Assembly: GCA_964017065.1 (NCBI GenBank)
Contig: OZ024783.1
Span: 16,564,561 to 16,628,560 of the forward strand
Length of the DNA stretch: 64,000 nt
Reading direction: 5' to 3'
DNA from: Haliclona indistincta
Taxonomy: Eukaryota; Porifera; Demospongiae; Haplosclerida; Chalinidae
Shown: in pieces, positions 32,900 through 44,695 of the stretch
Position numbering within the stretch: position 1 is the first letter of the stretch
Layout of the letters: the number at the start of each line of letters is the position of its first letter
The notes under the pieces: model-generated
Databases searched by the model: none
What the model was told of the DNA's origin: nothing
What the model saw: only the letters and a program-made list of their open reading frames with translations
Translations under genes and position numbers: made by a program

Positions 32900-34398
32900 A
32901 GTGACTCGATGCACACTGCACAGTATCTGTCATCGACAATGGTGTCTGTCAACATACTATTTTCCTTCATTATTGACACAAGTTTATTGCTATTATAATT
33001 TTTACATCATTTTTTTATTATTATTGCAATGTGGATTAGTAACATATTGTTGTTATAATGATATCATCACTGGTCAGATGATGAACCAGGAATATAGAGG
33101 ATGAGGAGGCGTGAGTAGAGGAAGGAGCATAGCTGTCATGATCACCAGCTGTCCCTGTAGTGTGGAGTGACTGACTGCAGTAGTGAGTCAGCTAGTCAAG
33201 AAAAATCAGTAACAATTCACTATGCACAATGAACATTATTTTTAGAATTGTTAAGCCTCTCTTAGACTCTAATATACTTGTGAGAGCCTCCGTATAGGAT
33301 CCAAGTTGCTGACAGTAGCTATAATAAAATATGAAAATGATTGTTATTATTGGACATGTATAAGTTAGACAAGTAAGAAATTGTACAGAGTCTAACATGA
33401 CCGCATCAACTTGCGATGATCAGGTTCTAGTTCTAGATCATCTTGTCAACATTTCTAATCTGCCAGTACATGACTATAATTCTTGATAGATTTATAGAAT
33501 TCTTGTAGGTAAACAAATCATAATGTAATATGAAACGGTTAAGTTTCTCAGCTAAATCGTATTATAATAATAATTATGGTTCTAGTACATGTAGTTTTAT
33601 CTTTTTTAGGAGACATTCATGATGATGTTGTTATATTCTATGCAAGCATCACAATCGGTAAGTTTGTGTGCTTTGGTGATAAAGCATAAAACGTATGATT
33701 GTGAGAAACATATAAAGAGAATATGAGCAATGATCCAATCCAGCCTCCATGTCTATGGTCAGTAGTCATTTTACCACCTCTGAGCAGCGTTCATTATCAT
33801 CACCACAAAGTCAGAGCTTGTTATTAGAACTCGTGCGTGACCTAGCCAACCCTGCTGTAACCACCATGCATGCCTATATATCACTTTCTACCTTCTTCTA
33901 CACCGTTATCGAGCTTTTTAAATTTTTTTTCAGTCATCCCGTCCACAGCACAATGAATTCAAGTCAAGTGCCTTGGTGATATAGAAGTATAGTGTGATAG
34001 TCTTGTTCTAGCTATATCATCTTCGTTCACTCACTCACTGGCTCTCTTCTTATAATACTCATCCTCCTTCTCTCTCAAGATCTGGTGCTTCTCTGAGACT
34101 ACATTACCATGCAGTCACTAGAGCAGACAATGAAAGAGCTAAAGAAACAGATAGAGTAACTATTGAATGAGAAAGCATCTTTACACAAGGTGAATTAAGA
34201 ATAGCGTTCATTTGTGTTATAGAGAATAGCAACTTAGGTGAGAGAACACACACAGGTATAAGATATAGATTACATTGCCAGGGTTCTAGCTAGGCAGTTT
34301 TAGAATGGATCGCTTTATCTAGATCCATTTGGCTTAGGGATCAAATGACTTGTGCTTCATTTGGGTATTTGGATAAGTAGGTGATATACATGTGTGTA
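32900..34398. other. Non-coding stretch
   Basis: It contains the paralogous flank of the LRAT genes (33070-33180) and, near 33745-33860, a Ser/Gln-rich open stretch after a CAG that could be an isolated exon but has no partner. Around 34090-34160 a short Glu/Lys-rich frame (MQSLEQTMKELKKQIE) resembles coiled coil. No gene model could be built. Confidence 0.4.
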
Positions 34399-35591
34399 CA
34401 AGAAAATTAAAAAGATTTCTATCGAAATCAAAAGGATGTAGGGTTGTGAAATCTACCACTGGTCCACAATGTAATCTAACAAGGAACAAGCATGGAATGG
34501 TAACACAATTGACTTGCTAACAGACCATAGATCCCTACATCAGTGGCTGGTGTGGTTGACCTACTTGTTGACTGCTGACACCTGACGCGCATTCAGCTTG
34601 TGTACAGCCACTGATGTAGGGATCTATGGTCTGTTAGCAAGTCAATTGTGTTACCATTCCATGCTTGTTCCTTGTTAGATTACATTGTGGACCAGTGGTA
34701 GATTTCACAACCCTACATCCTTTTGATTTCGATAGAAATCTTTTTAATTTTCTTGTTTGTGTCCTTTTTTCTTTTTCAGCGAAGTGCAGTTCAATAGCAT
34801 GCACGTACTGAGCTGTCTTTGTTTCCACCATTGGTTTAGTTTCTTGTAGTTGATGGCTTTTCTTTACTTTAAACTTGTAGCAAAAAATAAATGTTATGCT
34901 ATACTATCAGCTCGCCTACGCATGCATGCATGCAGTGCATACGAGCCCCGCCCACACTAGTTTATTGACCTGTACTGTACGGCGGTTATAATACATCTGG
35001 CAAGCGCAGAATGGTGATCCTATAGCTTGCCGTTCTCTCGAAGACTCCATACAGATATGTGTTCTCCGTGAACCATACGGCGCGGAGATACTCTAGCTAG
35101 TGCTTGGTCACGTGCGCTAACCACTGCTTGGTCACGTGCGTATTGCGCAATCACATTAATGGCGTCTAACACTTAGCTGACAATGGATCACGATCGAGAA
35201 ATCGCGGAATTTATATCGCCGTTTCGCTAAAAACTAAGTTCAAAAGGCACATGCCAGGACAATTTCACGACTGTTCGTGGGTGTTTTGGTCCCGGCACCG
35301 CTCGCGTAAAGGTGCTAGGCGAGTGGAAGAAAGAAGAAAGAAGAAAGAAGAAAACGAAGATGACGAAACTCGATTTTCACCGTTTCCAGGTTCGTCACTT
35401 TAGCAACAATTTCGAGCTATCTCCTTGCTACTGTAAGATGGGGCAACGCCAGAGAGCAGATCTAAGTGTCTTTTGACGTATAAAATTCATCACCAGGCGA
35501 AATATCAGCGTTTGAACGCTAATACATTGTATGTAGCCGCCATCTTTTTTTCTCGTTCAACCCTACATAGGGAGGCACTACCGTGCCTCCC
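34399..35591 (+). mobile_element. Hairpin-headed non-autonomous element, copy 2
   Basis: Same structure as 10656-11893: a foldback head (34399-34755), the shared body with the TTGGTCACGTGCGTATTGCG segment and GAAGAAAGAAG run, and the terminal hairpin GGGAGGCAC/GTGCCTCCC. It is about 45 bp shorter, mainly in the head. Non-coding. Confidence 0.7.
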
Positions 35592-37942
35592 TAATACAAG
35601 GCATTCTAGTGAATGTGCATTAGTCAATGTAGTTTACCAATCATTGAACCTGGTGTGCCATATCTTGAAGCACACTGATGTACGTAAGTACAGTGCCTCT
35701 AGCTATTATTGTAGTGTAGCTACAGTAGTTTGTGGAATAGTGCATGTTGATGTACGGAATGTATGGATTTATTATCGTGTCATAGGTATACCACTTTTCA
35801 AAAAAGAATTTCTGAGCTCCAGACAAGAATGAAAGGTTGATACATGTACAATATCACCTATGTACACATGCTACTAATGAATATCATTACATTGTACCAT
35901 AACAATGAGTTCACTATTTGAGCAGCTAATGAAGGAGAGATGAAGAGAGAGATGGAGGAGAAAGATGACTAGCTATATACAATTGAATGACCAGACTCTC
36001 ACTAGCTGAGAAAGAGACCGAGCTCCTCCACTGCCAGGACAAACTACTTTGAGCTGACTCTCTCCTTTCTCAGTATACGTAAGTAATTGAGAATCTATTG
36101 TTTTTAAAATTACACATAATTATGTGCTCAAGATTTCTACGTTTCTAACCTATTTGATATTTTCCACACCAATACTGTCATTCTCTCTCTCTCTCTCTCT
36201 CTCTCTTTCAGTGGGTTTCAACTGTATCTTGCTCAGATATTGATAGAAGTAACACCCTCTCTGTACTGGATGAGGGTGTGGCTGTTTGTCTATGATGCAG
36301 CAACTAGTGAACACAGGTACCATACAACAAGACCAGGAGAAGGAGGAAGAACGGTGAGAGATGAACACACACATGTATACAGCTGTAGACTCATTCCCAG
36401 ACTGACCACATGAGAACAAGGCTGCTATCATACATGTAATGTGGTGTTGTAGTGTTTTATCAAATTTTGACATGTGCATGGTTGAGTGATAAAATGTGAA
36501 AATATGGAACAGCTATACACTCATGTAATGATGCTCGTGTGATAATGATTCTTAATACATGAGTAACTACATCATAACTTCATCATCATCATGACGAAAA
36601 TTATTATGATGAAAACTATAGATGCATATATAACATTGAAGTATCAATCCACATTAGCTCAATGGTACATGTTATGAACAGATCGACAACGTTAACCATG
36701 AAACTCTGATCTGAAATGCAGACAGCATGGCGGAGGAACAGGATGTGTTTCATGTTTCAGCTCTGATATGAGGACACCTTGTAATAATTTTATGTTAGTG
36801 TCCAGCCTGGATTGTAGTAATATTCCACTGTATTGTAAAGCTTTCAACTGTAGAATGAGATAGTTAAATAACTTATAAATACCGCTTCTATTTATAGTCA
36901 TGTCTGTATAATCTCATCTGAGTATGAGGTGTATGAATCACACTAGGCAATATCTATGAACTAAGTGTTCTTCACTTAGTCAAAGTTAAATCATCATAGC
37001 AATGCAATTATTACCTCCATAACACGTACTATGATTGCATACTGTTACCAACAAGCAAACTCTCATAACTTTGCAACCAAAGTGCTGAAAAGAATAGTGC
37101 TAGAACCAAACTGTATAGCTAAAGATAGCGCTTTATACCATAGCACAAAAGAATGAAATCATGTGCACGATCATTTTCCACCTAAAATTAATTTTTGTGG
37201 ATTTTCCAATATTGCATGTGTCATAATAATTTTAACGAAACTTTTGTAGTTCACACTATAATTAATGCATACTATTTATCGTCCCACTAATAGTGAGCTG
37301 GGTCTACTGTACTTGTATAAAGCATCTTAGTAAGCCACAATGTTCTATTTGTTGTTGGTATCTTATTGAGTAGTGTGGGTTGGGTACATGATTCAAATAC
37401 CTAGTGAGTAATATCATGACCACATAATAAGAGTTATCATAACTGCATGTGGTGTGGTAGTCAAGTACCATGTAGTGGAATTTTGGAGAGTCAAAATTTC
37501 GGTCAAAAATTTAACAATGGTACTATTAATGTGATTTGAAATAATTATGCACAAAGTGATGGTGAAACTGAAGTTTCAGGACATAAATTATGTTACGACG
37601 TTTCACATTCCTAGCTCAAACACTTTATATCATGATCTGAGTATGAGCTGGTGTGTACAGTATCACACTATAGAATTATTATTACAATAATATCAAACTG
37701 ATTGTGAACTACTTGTAAAGCTAGTCATGTGATCTTCATTGTAACCAGCTCATAATAACATTGTGTGATACAGCACACGTCACTGAATATGATTATCACT
37801 TCTCTTGTGACGTGTAGACCGACAAAAGAGCTGACCAGTGAGCAAGCTAGGAATGATGGTGTAGCAGACATGAACGATTTCTCTTCTCTCTTCTGAGGAC
37901 CACACTATCATCTGAACTGTGACCTATGATGGGAGTGTCAAA

Positions 37943-38038
37943 ATGGCGGCACCTAACACCAATCGAACTGATAGCGAAGAAGACAGAGCTATAGTGAGCA
38001 AGTTCCTCTACAACATGGCGGACAAGAAACAGAACTGA
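37943..38038 (+). CDS. Small open frame, 31 residues (copy at 41433-41528)
   Basis: The frame starts at AAAATGGCGG, a good initiation context. It is acidic then basic in character (MAAPNTNRTDSEEDRAIVSK ... MADKKQN) and is identical in both duplication copies. It could be the first exon of a gene or a small protein in its own right. No family recognised. Confidence 0.3.
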   Translation: MAAPNTNRTDSEEDRAIVSKFLYNMADKKQN

Positions 38039-38162
38039 GTGATCAAAGACTGAGTAGTGATAACCGAACGATGCTCTTATATTCAAACCAACAAAGAATA
38101 GAAAAACAAGTAAAATTTACTGATTCAAGAAATTACCAAAAACAGAACAAGAAGTGCTTGAC

Positions 38163-38456
38163 ATGACTAGCATTGAATCATCTTTCAATGATGGAGAGAG
38201 TGGTGAACACAGCACTGCAGTGCCATCAACACTGACAAGAGCAAGGAGAGTGAGTGATAGAGAGGGTAGTGCAGCACAGACCATGACTACCACTACCAGT
38301 AGTGAGCTGGAGTTCAGACGAGATCTAGCTGCCTTGGACGCTGACATTGCACGACTACAAGTGCACTTTCAAGTAGCTCTATACAACCCTTACAGCAGTC
38401 TTGATCTGATCATCATAATCATGATGTACCTGTACCTGCATGCAATAATTTATTGA
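38163..38456 (+). CDS. Coiled-coil-like open frame, unknown (copy at 41653-41946)
   Basis: The frame has a Ser/Thr-rich start (MTSIESSFNDGESG) and a helical segment FRRDLAALDADIARLQVHFQ with heptad-like spacing. Upstream in frame it extends back to about 38132 after a TGA. The last 20 residues are hydrophobic and likely intronic, with a donor-like GTAGCT after FQ. It is probably an exon of an unrecognised gene that lies just upstream of the ankyrin start. Confidence 0.35.
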   Translation: MTSIESSFNDGESGEHSTAVPSTLTRARRVSDREGSAAQTMTTTTSSELEFRRDLAALDADIARLQVHFQVALYNPYSSLDLIIIIMMYLYLHAIIY

Positions 38457-38664
38457 GCTATGACACATTATTATGTATTTTATATGCTAACACTTACCTG
38501 AATCAACAGCAGCATTATTAGTTTAGTTATGATTATCATTATACATGACAATTTTTTGCATTAAAATTATTTATGTTCAAAACTTTTAAAGTCTAATTAT
38601 TTTTTGCATTTCTGGTAACACGCCCCCTTCTCTCGATTATCATCAGTTGCTGTTTACTAGTGCC

Positions 38665-39166
38665 ATGACTTCTCTGAGCCAGGACCAGTTGGTAAGAGAT
38701 AGAATACTGTATTCTACTAACACTGTCACCGCAATAAGCTGTGGTATCAGCGAGCGAGCCTGAGCTGGTTGAGCCCTGCTCGTACGTACGCGGGCAGGCT
38801 AGGCCCGCGCGGACGGAAGCTGATTATTTAGTCCGGTTCAGCCTGGAGGCTAGCTAGGCTTCTGTAGTGCAGTCCACAAGGACCTGCTCACTGTGTACCC
38901 GACGTAGTAGCCGCCGCCTCGCGAGCCCTACACTGAGGATACTGTATTGTTTGATTCATGAATATTAATGAGTTAGGTCATGTGATCAGTGGTTGATAGA
39001 GATTGTAGCAATCATTGTCTGCTACTGCGTACATTATGTTTTGCTCTACTCACAGAATAGAAAACTCTATGGAGCTTGTAGAGATGGTGATGTCAGTAGG
39101 GTGAGTGAAATGTTATCAAAAGGAGCTCATGTTAACTATCGTCATCCTGATCCTGGTTACGGCAAT
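38665..39166 (+). CDS. Ankyrin-gene exons 1-2, intact upstream copy
   Basis: Exon 1 (38665-38691) encodes MTSLSQDQL and ends at GTAAGA. Exon 2 (39056-39166) encodes NRKLYGACRDGDVSRVSEML and the rest of an ankyrin repeat, ending GYGN before GTGAGT. Phases are 0 at both borders, as for every downstream exon of the gene at 42155-62894. These exons are intact, whereas the second copy of exon 2 is split by a transposon. Splicing from the 39166 donor to the 51381 acceptor would give an uninterrupted message. That is inference. Confidence 0.7.
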
Positions 39167-39194
39167 GTGAGTATTGTTAGTGGTCACATGATGC

Positions 39195-39664
39195 TATTGT
39201 AGTGTAGCTACAGTAGTTTGTGGAATAGTGCATGTTGATGTACGGAATGTATGGATTTATTATCGTGTCATAGGTATACCACTTTTCAAAAAAGAATTTC
39301 TGAGCTCCAGACAAGAATGAAAGGTTGATACATGTACAATATCACCTATGTACACATGCTACTAATGAATATCATTACATTGTACCATAACAATGAGTTC
39401 ACTATTTGAGCAGCTAATGAAGGAGAGATGAAGAGAGAGATGGAGGAGAAAGATGACTAGCTATATACAATTGAATGACCAGACTCTCACTAGCTGAGAA
39501 AGAGACCGAGCTCCTCCACTGCCAGGACAAACTACTTTGAGCTGACTCTCTCCTTTCTCAGTATACGTAAGTAATTGAGAATCTATTGTTTTTAAAATTA
39601 CACATAATTATGTGCTCAAGATTTCTACGTTTCTAACCTATTTGATATTTTCCACACCAATACT

Positions 39665-39696
<32 letters not shown>

Positions 39697-42569
39697 TTCA
39701 GTGGGTTTCAACTGTATCTTGCTCAGATATTGATAGAAGTAACACCCTCTCTGTACTGGATGAGGGTGTGGCTGTTTGTCTATGATGCAGCAACTAGTGA
39801 ACACAGGTACCATACAACAAGACCAGGAGAAGGAGGAAGAACGGTGAGAGATGAACACACACATGTATACAGCTGTAGACTCATTCCCAGACTGACCACA
39901 TGAGAACAAGGCTGCTATCATACATGTAATGTGGTGTTGTAGTGTTTTATCAAATTTTGACATGTGCATGGTTGAGTGATAAAATGTGAAAATATGGAAC
40001 AGCTATACACTCATGTAATGATGCTCGTGTGATAATGATTCTTAATACATGAGTAACTACATCATAACTTCATCATCATCATGACGAAAATTATTATGAT
40101 GAAAACTATAGATGCATATATAACATTGAAGTATCAATCCACATTAGCTCAATGGTACATGTTATGAACAGATCGACAACGTTAACCATGAAACTCTGAT
40201 CTGAAATGCAGACAGCATGGCGGAGGAACAGGATGTGTTTCATGTTTCAGCTCTGATATGAGGACACCTTGTAATAATTTTATGTTAGTGTCCAGCCTGG
40301 ATTGTAGTAATATTCCACTGTATTGTAAAGCTTTCAACTGTAGAATGAGATAGTTAAATAACTTATAAATACCGCTTCTATTTATAGTCATGTCTGTATA
40401 ATCTCATCTGAGTATGAGGTGTATGAATCACACTAGGCAATATCTATGAACTAAGTGTTCTTCACTTAGTCAAAGTTAAATCATCATAGCAATGCAATTA
40501 TTACCTCCATAACACGTACTATGATTGCATACTGTTACCAACAAGCAAACTCTCATAACTTTGCAACCAAAGTGCTGAAAAGAATAGTGCTAGAACCAAA
40601 CTGTATAGCTAAAGATAGCGCTTTATACCATAGCACAAAAGAATGAAATCATGTGCACGATCATTTTCCACCTAAAATTAATTTTTGTGGATTTTCCAAT
40701 ATTGCATGTGTCATAATAATTTTAACGAAACTTTTGTAGTTCACACTATAATTAATGCATACTATTTATCGTCCCACTAATAGTGAGCTGGGTCTACTGT
40801 ACTTGTATAAAGCATCTTAGTAAGCCACAATGTTCTATTTGTTGTTGGTATCTTATTGAGTAGTGTGGGTTGGGTACATGATTCAAATACCTAGTGAGTA
40901 ATATCATGACCACATAATAAGAGTTATCATAACTGCATGTGGTGTGGTAGTCAAGTACCATGTAGTGGAATTTTGGAGAGTCAAAATTTCGGTCAAAAAT
41001 TTAACAATGGTACTATTAATGTGATTTGAAATAATTATGCACAAAGTGATGGTGAAACTGAAGTTTCAGGACATAAATTATGTTACGACGTTTCACATTC
41101 CTAGCTCAAACACTTTATATCATGATCTGAGTATGAGCTGGTGTGTACAGTATCACACTATAGAATTATTATTACAATAATATCAAACTGATTGTGAACT
41201 ACTTGTAAAGCTAGTCATGTGATCTTCATTGTAACCAGCTCATAATAACATTGTGTGATACAGCACACGTCACTGAATATGATTATCACTTCTCTTGTGA
41301 CGTGTAGACCGACAAAAGAGCTGACCAGTGAGCAAGCTAGGAATGATGGTGTAGCAGACATGAACGATTTCTCTTCTCTCTTCTGAGGACCACACTATCA
41401 TCTGAACTGTGACCTATGATGGGAGTGTCAAAATGGCGGCACCTAACACCAATCGAACTGATAGCGAAGAAGACAGAGCTATAGTGAGCAAGTTCCTCTA
41501 CAACATGGCGGACAAGAAACAGAACTGAGTGATCAAAGACTGAGTAGTGATAACCGAACGATGCTCTTATATTCAAACCAACAAAGAATAGAAAAACAAG
41601 TAAAATTTACTGATTCAAGAAATTACCAAAAACAGAACAAGAAGTGCTTGACATGACTAGCATTGAATCATCTTTCAATGATGGAGAGAGTGGTGAACAC
41701 AGCACTGCAGTGCCATCAACACTGACAAGAGCAAGGAGAGTGAGTGATAGAGAGGGTAGTGCAGCACAGACCATGACTACCACTACCAGTAGTGAGCTGG
41801 AGTTCAGACGAGATCTAGCTGCCTTGGACGCTGACATTGCACGACTACAAGTGCACTTTCAAGTAGCTCTATACAACCCTTACAGCAGTCTTGATCTGAT
41901 CATCATAATCATGATGTACCTGTACCTGCATGCAATAATTTATTGAGCTATGACACATTATTATGTATTTTATATGCTAACACTTACCTGAATCAACAGC
42001 AGCATTATTAGTTTAGTTATGATTATCATTATACATGACAATTTTTTGCATTAAAATTATTTATGTTCAAAACTTTTAAAGTCTAATTATTTTTTGCATT
42101 TCTGGTAACACGCCCCCTTCTCTCGATTATCATCAGTTGCTGTTTACTAGTGCCATGACTTCTCTGAGCCAGGACCAGTTGGTAAGAGATAGAATACTGT
42201 ATTCTACTAACACTGTCACCGCAATAAGCTGTGGTATCAGCGAGCGAGCCTGAGCTGGTTGAGCCCTGCTCGTACGTACGCGGGCAGGCTAGGCCCGCGC
42301 GGACGGAAGCTGATTATTTAGTCCGGTTCAGCCTGGAGGCTAGCTAGGCTTCTGTAGTGCAGTCCACAAGGACCTGCTCACTGTGTACCCGACGTAGTAG
42401 CCGCCGCCTCGCGAGCCCTACACTGAGGATACTGTATTGTTTGATTCATGAATATTAATGAGTTAGGTCATGTGATCAGTGGTTGATAGAGATTGTAGCA
42501 ATCATTGTCTGCTACTGCGTACATTATGTTTTGCTCTACTCACAGAATAGAAAACTCTATGGAGCTTGT
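39195..42569 (+). repeat. Tandem duplication, copy 2 (interrupted)
   Basis: Direct repeat of 35707-39082, offset 3488-3490 bp. It is broken at 42570-42572 by the 7.8-kb element, and the unit resumes at 50359 and ends near 50475. Confidence 0.9.
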
Positions 42570-44650
42570 AGACACAGCAAAACCGCTTCGATTACACGGA
42601 TTTTACCGGTTACCGTATAATTCGTCTGGTACGGTCGCGAACGGTATTTTGTCTGATTACGGTCTACACGGACACCGTTAATTTTCGGCGGGCCCGTGCC
42701 CATCACCGTATGTACCACGTGATCATTGGATCCATGGGTGTGGCAGCTACAAGCGAGCTCATGCTCATGGCGGCTCATGGAGCTACAGTTCAGTCGCGAG
42801 TTCAATCTATTCCACGCCATTCTTGGTCTCTCGACACACGGAGAAAATCTCTCGATGGCAAGCCAGGTGATTTTTTGTTCGCATTGTGATGACTTTGTAT
42901 CTCGGGCTCCGTACTATCGCCATAGGCGAATACGCCGTGATCCATCACCAAGTGGATTCCGAGGTACTTGTGTTATAGTTATAACAATAATAATGATTAC
43001 CTTGTGGCTCTCTGCGCTGTAGTTGCTTGTACAGTGCAGTTGCCCGAGCCGTGGCTTGCCCAGGTGGGCGGAGCCTTCATTGAGTATGCTGATTTTGTGT
43101 TTCGTGCCTCTCTCTTCTCCAGCATGTGTCTAGTAAGTTATTTTAGCTCTTCTCTATTGGTGTTCATTATGTAGGTGTCGCTCATTGATCTTGTGTACTA
43201 TGTTTGTACTCGGTGGTCAAGTCCATAGTTAGTCTGGCAGCCCCGCCCCTTCGCATTATTGTGGAAGGGTCTGGCGTCAGTAGTATCAAACAGTTGTACC
43301 AGTGGAATTTAAATTACGTCACATTTTCACGTGTTAATTAGTAACAAAATGGCGGCGGTCAGTGTGCTGTTTGCTTTATCGATCTAGATCACAAAATTGG
43401 TGGAAGAAGCAACCTTCGGTCAGCTTAAAAATTAAACTATGACATCTAATTCAAGCGCCAATGGAGAGCAGGCAAAGTATAGACACTTTCTGTACCGTGT
43501 TTACAACCTAAGTTGCAAAGTCGAGCGTACAAGCCAGCTCTAGCATTCTTACTTACAACCATTACGTTCAGTAGCTCGTTCATGACATTTGCATGGTCAC
43601 AACAGGTGTACAGCGCGTTTACTGCAGCCAATACTGCGTGATTACTAGGCGAACGTTCTTAGCTTATGAATATTCATAATTAATTGATTCTGCCGTGCGT
43701 TTCTGCAATCTGATTGGATCGCAGAAATCCCTGCGACTGGTACAACTCTTTGATACTACTGACGCCAGACCCTTCCACAATAATGCGAAGGGGCGGGGCT
43801 GCCAGACTAGTCCATAGTCTATACCGATGATGATATCATTGATCACTGATTGATTCATGCTTGAGATATTATAATATGGACCACTATTGTATCGTAACTT
43901 TATGTGTCCTCTCTCAGACGTCACTGTTCATCTAGACGACTTGCAGTGTCAGAATAATTACCTGGGATGCGTATGTGTCAGTGGAGGGGTGTTTAGGTGG
44001 GTCGGTATTATGTGTATGTGTGTGTGCCGTCCAAAACACAGCTGGTACAGAATCTCATTATTCAAAAGCGCTACAAACAAAAAATATTATGTCCTCAAAC
44101 CAATTCATATGCCTTGAAATACATCTACAAAAATTGTGAGAGCCTTGTGTCGATGTTTTCAGAATAACTTCACCATCTGTGGTAACTGCGTGTTAGTCAC
44201 TAGTATACACTCTACGGCTATAATGGCACGATGTCTGTTTGTTGCAGTGAGTGTCCCAGGTGTGTGTTCTATCAGAACTAGTTATTAAAGTCATCATTGA
44301 AAAGTCATCGATCACAGTGTTTTACCCCTCTCCATCTCTCTCTTCTACCTGTGTATGTGTGAGCGCACGAACGGCAAAAGCTACGATGATTATTTTTGTT
44401 GTACATTTTCTTTATCTATTGCTCTTAAATTTTATTTCGTAAATTTTATCTCTTGCTGACTATACAAAGAAGCGAAATCCACGCCAATCACATCTGTATC
44501 CCGTAACCTTATTGTAGCTTAGCAACTTAGAGACTGTGACCCTGTGAGCAAGGAGATGTTACATTTGAAACCTAGTCAATTTTTGATCTCACTGCATCCC
44601 TTGTGTATGTGTCTTCCTTATTCTTTACTCTACTCTCTCAAAATCTCTTA

Positions 44651-44695
<45 letters not shown>

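Larger units (their letters stand above)
35707..39194 (+). repeat. Tandem duplication, copy 1 (3.49 kb)
   Basis: By eye it is essentially identical to 39195-42569 (with the last ~115 bp of the second unit now beyond the insertion at 50359). The only difference noticed is the CT-repeat length (about 36184 against 39669). It contains the small frame at 37943, the coiled-coil-like frame at 38163, and ankyrin exons 1-2. Such identity means a recent duplication or an assembly artefact. Confidence 0.9.

Noticed and set aside
33749..33979. 76-codon Ser-rich frame as a gene
   Set aside because: The first half could be an exon, but no neighbouring exon, family motif or convincing start supports it.
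38117..38347. Minus-strand 76-codon hydrophobic frame (also 41607-41837)
   Set aside because: It lies antisense to the more protein-like plus-strand frame at 38163 and has no splice or promoter support.
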